Below, in pieces: positions 59,980 to 64,000 of a DNA stretch of 64,000 bases (positions are counted from its first letter, which is position 1; each line of letters opens with the position of its first letter). The DNA lies in the NCBI RefSeq assembly GCF_004115745.1, contig NZ_QXIL01000001.1, positions 1 to 64,000 on the forward strand, in the 5' to 3' direction. Made by a program: the position numbers and the translations under genes. This DNA is from Levilactobacillus suantsaii. GTDB taxonomy: Bacteria; Bacillota; Bacilli; Lactobacillales; Lactobacillaceae. A model generated the notes under the pieces. It was not told where the DNA came from. It saw nothing but the letters and a program-made list of their open reading frames with translations, and did not search any database.

Positions 59980-60999
59980 ATCAAAGCGACAACTAAAAAA
60001 GTTCTGCTCAGTACCTTTGGGGCCGCGGCGTTATTAATGGCTGGTACCCAAGCCAACGCTAGCACGGTCAACGTGCAATCTGGTGATACGGTCTGGGGCT
60101 TCTCCCAAGCCTACCACGTCTCGATCAAATCCATCGTTAAGGCAAACAGCTTAAGCGATGCTAACTTGATTTACGTTAACCAAAAACTCAGCATTCCTGA
60201 TAACCAAAAGACGACGACTAAGGCTAACACGACTAGCCAAGCCGCAACGACTTCAACGACGACTAGTGCTTCCAGCGCTGCTCAATCCAGCTCGACTCAA
60301 AGCACTGCAAACAGCAGTTCCGCAGCCAAGACGGCTACTAGCGCAACTCAAGCATCTAAGGCCGCTGCTGCTTCCTCTGCCGCAGCAAGCTCCGCCGCTG
60401 CTTCTAGTGCTGCAGCAAGTTCTGCAGCTGCTAGTTCCGCTGCAGCCAGCTCCGCAGCCGCTTCTAGCGCAGCCCAATCCGTTGCAGCTAGTTCCTCAAC
60501 TGCAACCCAAGCTAGTTCTGTAGCTTCTTCATCATCTGCCGCAACGCAGTACAACCACACGGCAACTACGGCTAGCTCTGCAGCTTCCAGCGCCAAGTCG
60601 ACGACTAGCTCCAGCTCTAACACGAGTTCCAGCTCAGCTTCGACTTCTTCCACTAAGGGTGGCGGTGTTGCCGAAGCCTTGAAGATTGCCAACAGTGACG
60701 TCCCATACGTTTACGGTGGTAACTCCATGTCCGGTTTTGACTGCTCCGGTTTAGTCCAATACGTCTTCGGCTTAAGTGCCCGGACCACTATTCAACAAGC
60801 TAAGTTAGGGACGCACCACACCGACGTTGCTAACGCCCCATACGGCGCTATCCTCTTCTGGGGTTCTGACAGTACACCTTACCATGATGGGATTTCCTTA
60901 GGTAACGGTAAGTACGTTGCCGCACAAAACGAATCCGATGGCATCGACACTTTCACTCAAAATTCCTACTTCAAGCCAAGCTACTACATCGTGTTATAA
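59980..60999 (+). CDS. LysM plus NlpC/P60 cell-wall hydrolase, non-canonical start
   Basis: About 339 residues. The reading frame needs a start before ATG 60037 for a complete signal peptide (KATTKKVLLSTFGAAALL, cleavage after ANA). The only codon at proper distance from GGAG (59968-59971) is ATC 59980. A LysM domain follows (VNVQSGDTVWGFSQAYHVS), then about 120 residues of Ser/Ala/Thr linker with tandem AASSA units, then NlpC/P60. The catalytic Cys is in GFDCSGLVQYVF and the His in YHDGISLGNG. These enzymes cut gamma-D-Glu to diamino-acid bonds in peptidoglycan for cell separation. Confidence 0.85.
   Translation: MKATTKKVLLSTFGAAALLMAGTQANASTVNVQSGDTVWGFSQAYHVSIKSIVKANSLSDANLIYVNQKLSIPDNQKTTTKANTTSQAATTSTTTSASSAAQSSSTQSTANSSSAAKTATSATQASKAAAASSAAASSAAASSAAASSAAASSAAASSAAASSAAQSVAASSSTATQASSVASSSSAATQYNHTATTASSAASSAKSTTSSSSNTSSSSASTSSTKGGGVAEALKIANSDVPYVYGGNSMSGFDCSGLVQYVFGLSARTTIQQAKLGTHHTDVANAPYGAILFWGSDSTPYHDGISLGNGKYVAAQNESDGIDTFTQNSYFKPSYYIVL
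60358..60500 (+). repeat. Ser/Ala-coding tandem repeats in the P60 linker
   Basis: Reiterated 15-base units code for SSAAA/ASSAA in several degenerate forms (GCTTCTAGTGCTGCA and relatives). A likely site of length variation. Confidence 0.8.
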
Positions 61000-61018
61000 T
61001 TTTCAGCACGTTAAAACG

Positions 61019-61051
61019 CGAAGCCCCGATTACGGGACTTCGTGTTTTTTT
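61019..61051. terminator. Terminator after the P60 gene
   Basis: Arms CGAAGCCCCG and CGGGACTTCG followed by TTTTTTT. Confidence 0.85.
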
Positions 61052-61080
61052 GTTGTCTGCATTTATTCATTTCTAGTTGG

Positions 61081-61855
61081 CTAATACTTGGCTTCGACCC
61101 AGCGGTGCATCATCACAATATTGGCAGTCGCCACCACGATGACCACGACGACTAGTCCTAAGAGGTCAAACCAGACGCCGCCCTCTAAGACCGAGGCTAT
61201 CCCCGTGAAAGCCGCGTAAAGTTTACTTTCTAGCTCGGCAAACCACGTCAAGAACCGTAGAAGCACTCCGGTCAAAATAATCGCTAGCACTACCTTGATG
61301 ATGCGTTGCTGCACGTTGGGGAGAAACGCACTGATGGTATTCGTTCCAAAGTGGATCAAGGTGATGACTGCCCAGGCCCACAGAGCGACCACAATCCCCC
61401 ACAACACGGCACTGGTTCCGTAAAAAGCCAGGTCATGCCAGGCAGCCGCCGACATGTGGATGTTCAACTGTAGCCACATGCGGATGATATTGCCGCTCAT
61501 CGCCGTACCAACCGCCAGCAAGATGACCTGGATGACGCCCACGTAAAGGAGCGCGACTAACGACGTCCCTAAGTTGGCCAGGTATAACTTAGTGTCGCTG
61601 GTGGGCAATAAGCGGTAAGTATCGCTAATCACGACCTGCTCATTTTGCCGCGCCAAAAGGACAAAGGCGACGAAGCCAAAGATACTGCCCCAAATGGTCA
61701 CCGTACTGATCATTTCCAGTTGGGCAAAGCCACGCCGCCAGATCTGGTAGACCATGGTCACGACCACCGCCAATAAGTTAAAGAATAAAAGCTGGTTCAT
61801 GCTGCGAAACTTCGGTCGCCACATAACTCGAAATAGATGGTTAAAACTGGTCATC
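61081..61855 (-). CDS. ABC transporter permease
   Basis: 257 residues from ATG 61855 (MTSFNHLFRVMWRP). Six helices. No family-specific motif is strong. It is the membrane partner of the ATPase at 61841-62560, overlapping it by 15 bases. The operon gntR-ATPase-permease resembles ytrA-type cassettes linked to cell-wall stress or bacteriocin resistance. Confidence 0.75.
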
Positions 61856-62560
61856 GCTAATGTCCCCCTCGTAAACACTTTCGTAAAAGGCTTCAATCCC
61901 CAATCCAAATTCACGACGAATTTGGTCACTGCGCTTGTGCGTACAAATCGTATGGTCCTTGATAATCACCACTTCGTCCAATAAGGCGGCGATTTCCGAC
62001 ACGTAATGGTCGCTGATCACCATAGTGGCTGAATCCTGCTTCCAACGAATGATACTGCTGATGATGCGCTTACGGCTCATACTATCGATGCCGCTAAAGG
62101 GCTCGTCGAGTAAGTACACCGCGGCTTCGCGGGATAACGTCAACGCGATGATGAATTTTTCCCGGGTCCCCTTCGACAGCGTCGCGAGTTTCTGGTCATC
62201 GTCAATCTGTAAAAAGGTAATCAAATCCAGATATTTTTTAGCCGAGAAGTCCGGGTACGCCAACGCGTAAAAGTCACGAATCTGACTAAGTTTATCGCCG
62301 GGGCGAAACCCCTGAAGCGCCTCACTAAAACTGACAAAGGCTCGGCGGGTCGCCGCCGTCGTTTGACCGTGCACGGCAATGGTCCCCTTTTCTCCCTTGG
62401 CGAGTCCCGCAATCAAGCGCATCAAAGTCGTTTTGCCGGCCCCATTTTCGCCTAACAGCCCAACGATTTTTCCCGGATTCAGTTGCAAAGTAACGTTCGT
62501 CAAAATCTGCTTAGTGTTGCGCCGGTAATTTAAATTGGTAATGTCAATCGCTTCAGTCAT
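61841..62560 (-). CDS. ABC transporter ATPase (YtrB/BcrA type)
   Basis: 239 residues from ATG 62560 after GGAGGG. Walker A GLLGENGAGKTTLMR near 36, a signature variant LSKGTREKFIIAL, and Walker B VYLLDEPFSGID. The LSKG signature instead of LSGGQ is common in this subfamily. It overlaps both the gntR gene (8 bases) and the permease. Exports or senses an unknown substrate. Confidence 0.85.
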   Translation of the reverse strand: MTEAIDITNLNYRRNTKQILTNVTLQLNPGKIVGLLGENGAGKTTLMRLIAGLAKGEKGTIAVHGQTTAATRRAFVSFSEALQGFRPGDKLSQIRDFYALAYPDFSAKKYLDLITFLQIDDDQKLATLSKGTREKFIIALTLSREAAVYLLDEPFSGIDSMSRKRIISSIIRWKQDSATMVISDHYVSEIAALLDEVVIIKDHTICTHKRSDQIRREFGLGIEAFYESVYEGDISDDQF

Positions 62561-62927
62561 CTGCGTCCCTCCGTTTCTCGATATACGTTTCAATTGCCTG
62601 TAGGATTTCAGTATCGCTTAACTTCAACGCGTGTAGTTGACGATAAAAGGCTTGGCTGTAAGTACGTAGTAACTCGTGCTTCAACGTCGTAATCTTGGCA
62701 GCATCCGCGGTCACAAAATTTCCTCGCCCCCGCTGCGGCACAATATAGCCTTCGGCAATCATTTCGCGTAACGCCCGCTGAACCGTATTAACGTTGACGG
62801 TCAGGTCGACCGCCAGTTGTCGAACTGCAGGCAGCTTGTCGCCAAGTTGTAGGTCACCAGCTACTATTCGGTGATACAGGTAGTTCTTGATCTGATAATA
62901 AATCGGCACCTTATCGTCAAACAGCAT
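62553..62927 (-). CDS. GntR-family regulator, YtrA type
   Basis: 124 residues from ATG 62927 (MLFDDKVPIYYQIKNYLYHR) with GAGGTG upstream. The winged helix includes QLGDKLPAVRQLAVDLTVNVNTVQRALREM, described here as residues 36-65, followed by a short YtrA-type dimerisation tail. It should repress its own ABC operon through the palindrome at 62943-62966. Confidence 0.88.
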   Translation of the reverse strand: MLFDDKVPIYYQIKNYLYHRIVAGDLQLGDKLPAVRQLAVDLTVNVNTVQRALREMIAEGYIVPQRGRGNFVTADAAKITTLKHELLRTYSQAFYRQLHALKLSDTEILQAIETYIEKRRDADD

Positions 62928-62942
62928 GTGTCTCACCTCACT

Positions 62943-62966
62943 AGTGTTATATCTTTCTATAACACT
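62943..62966. promoter_or_regulatory. Operator of the GntR/ABC operon
   Basis: AGTGTTAT-N8-ATAACACT, a perfect 24-base palindrome. It overlaps the region between TTGTGT and TATAAC promoter elements on the minus strand, 16 bases before the gntR start. Confidence 0.8.
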
Positions 62967-63076
62967 ATAACACAATTCCCCCCAAAAAGAAATTCAGTCG
63001 CACGGGGGACGCTTCCTATTTGGGCGTGGGACTCGTCTTATCTGATTGGCTGAATAGTTGTGCCCCAACACAAAAA

Positions 63077-63099
63077 AGCCGACCCCCAACGGATCGGCT
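63077..63099 (-). terminator. Terminator of the AP2-domain gene
   Basis: AGCCGA and TCGGCT followed by TTTTTTG on the minus strand, 21 bases past the stop. Confidence 0.7.
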
Positions 63100-63119
63100 C
63101 ATGATTGATCAGATTTAAT

Positions 63120-63614
63120 TTAACTCTCAGCGGGAACTTCTAACTTCAAATCATTCTTCTGCGCTAATTGTTTCTCGGCAGCCTTCCGTGCCGCCACAGC
63201 ATCGTAGAAGTCGCTAAAAGTTTGGTTCAAGACATAGTGACCATGGTAAAATAGGCGTGCCGCCCACTTACCTGACCGCTTATCAAAACTAACTCCAATT
63301 ACTCCCGAAATATTCCGGGAACTAATCTTCGTTAAAGCAGCCACGTTAGACCCGTTAACCAGGGGTAAGTTCGTGGCGTTCCCAATTTGCTTCCGGGTGC
63401 GGGGGTCCTTGGTTAACCGGGCTTTGCTAATATCTCGCCGATAGCAGCCGCAGCTGACCGTAATCCCGTGGCGTAGCCGGTAACTGTCAACCGTGACCAA
63501 TTGGCCACAGCTACATTTGCATAGCCAAGTCGCGTTACCATTCTTTGCAGTCCCGTCGCGACGGATAACCGTCAGTCTGCCGAATTGTTGTCCACTCAAG
63601 TCTAAGAGTCTCAT
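63120..63614 (-). CDS. AP2-domain protein with a zinc-binding N-terminus
   Basis: 164 residues from ATG 63614 after GGAGG. The N-terminus is LDLSGQQFGRLTVIRRDG followed by WLCKCSCGQLVTV and SCGCYRR, a Cys-rich motif that should bind zinc. The AP2/ERF-like domain is in ISGVIGVSFDKRSGKWAARL and FSDFYDAVAARKAAEK. Such combinations are typical of phage- or intron-encoded DNA-binding proteins related to homing endonucleases. No HNH motif is seen. Single gene with its own terminator; no phage genes adjacent. Confidence 0.8.
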   Translation of the reverse strand: MRLLDLSGQQFGRLTVIRRDGTAKNGNATWLCKCSCGQLVTVDSYRLRHGITVSCGCYRRDISKARLTKDPRTRKQIGNATNLPLVNGSNVAALTKISSRNISGVIGVSFDKRSGKWAARLFYHGHYVLNQTFSDFYDAVAARKAAEKQLAQKNDLKLEVPAES

Positions 63615-63829
63615 AAACAATTCCTCCATTCTTATATTCTTAGAAAGCTTGATTTACCAGAATCTACCCCGATTTCACTCTTTGCTCCCCCGTGGAAAAA
63701 TATCCTTATATATTATTCTACACATCAAACTAAAAGTTAGCTTAAACTAATCATAGGTTGAGACGTTTGCGTGACTCCAGATACAAAGGATTTTATCATG
63801 CCAACCACCCAGAAAGGAAATGATTTACC

Positions 63830-64000
63830 ATGACAATTTTGATAACCATCTTAATTATTCTCGTTGCCCTCGAACATTTAGGCATTATGGCTCTCGAAAT
63901 CTGGGGACACCCTGCCCAACAAGCCCGGGCTTTCGGGATGCCCTTAGCCTTCGTCCAGCAACCACAGGCCCGTACGGCGTTAGCCAACCAAGGAATTTAC
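63830..64000 (+). CDS. DUF1304 membrane protein, cut by the window edge
   Basis: 57 residues are visible from ATG 63830 (MTILITILIIILVALEHLG). Then MALEIWGHPAQQARAFGM and the partial ARTALANQGIY. These match DUF1304, small four-helix membrane proteins of unknown function. A purine-rich AAAGGAA site precedes the start. The gene continues beyond the window. Confidence 0.8.
   Translation, partial: MTILITILIILVALEHLGIMALEIWGHPAQQARAFGMPLAFVQQPQARTALANQGIY

Noticed and set aside
60253-60692. Long frames opposite the Ser/Ala linker of the P60 gene
   Set aside because: Repeats of GCT/AGC give open frames on several strands; the Ala/Glu or Cys/Ser-rich products are artefacts.

Overview
The window looks like a chromosomal segment of a low-to-mid GC Lactobacillaceae genome; a Levilactobacillus- or Lactiplantibacillus-like relative is my best guess. 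The evidence is the Firmicutes block pcrA-ligA-camS-gatCAB-dagK-rlmD, sortase motifs of the LPQTN/LPQAN type, a T-box leader, a tmRNA whose tag reads AKNNNNSYALAA, an xylPQ-type xyloside locus, and cytochrome bd genes accompanied by menA but by no other men genes in view. Most genes are housekeeping and on the minus strand, with strong GGAGG-type ribosome binding sites.

Layout. 1-405: the first codons of an IS30-like transposase and the 3' remnant of an AraC-family gene. 0.5-12.1 kb: rlmD, dagK, gatB, gatA, gatC, camS, ligA, pcrA (all minus). 12.3-14.6 kb: an antitoxin-like protein with no toxin beside it, a PurK-like ATP-grasp protein with altered metal-site residues, and xpt. 14.7-16.7 kb: menA and a polyprenyl diphosphate synthase, divergent. 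16.7-20 kb: zinc-ribbon DUF805 protein, GIY-YIG protein, small secreted protein, isolated rfbB. 20-26.2 kb: cydA-cydB, then a terminator, then cydD-cydC. 26.4-31 kb: 2-hydroxyacid dehydrogenase, CsbD-like stress protein, small basic protein, and ppsA with a cre site. 31-33 kb: a decayed zone with a cell-wall protein remnant, three copies of a tiny membrane-protein gene, a duplicated tRNA 3' end and tRNA-Gln(CTG). 33-37.7 kb: alpha-xylosidase, GPH-family symporter and a divergent AraC regulator. 38-38.1 kb: tRNA-Glu(CTC). 38.2-40.7 kb: a large LPxTG adhesin gene split by a frameshift in a poly-A tract. 41-47 kb: pgi, a glucose-uptake-type transporter, an rRNA methyltransferase and a two-component system. 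47.4 kb: ssrA. 48-49.5 kb: a MutS2-like gene without Smr domain. 49.8-51.7 kb: T-box leader followed by an oppA gene broken by a deletion. 51.8-52.4 kb: a YczE-like gene with an in-frame stop. 52.5-64 kb: an unknown 389-residue protein, WYL regulator, phosphoesterase, SDR dehydrogenase, DASS transporter, GT8 glycosyltransferase, LysM-NlpC/P60 hydrolase with no canonical start codon, a YtrA-type GntR/ABC operon with a palindromic operator, an AP2-domain protein, and the start of a DUF1304 gene.

How it fits together. menA, the prenyl synthase and cydABCD suggest an optional respiratory chain that depends on an imported naphthoate or quinone precursor. The xyloside locus, ppsA and possibly the dehydrogenase carry CcpA-like sites, consistent with carbon catabolite control. 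At least seven genes or remnants are broken (AraC, two surface proteins, two small membrane genes, oppA, YczE-like), so the accessory layer is decaying. I found no CRISPR array, prophage or complete defence island. The least explained items are the PurK-like protein, the tandem small membrane genes at tRNA-Gln, the A-tract-split adhesin, and the GIY-YIG protein.
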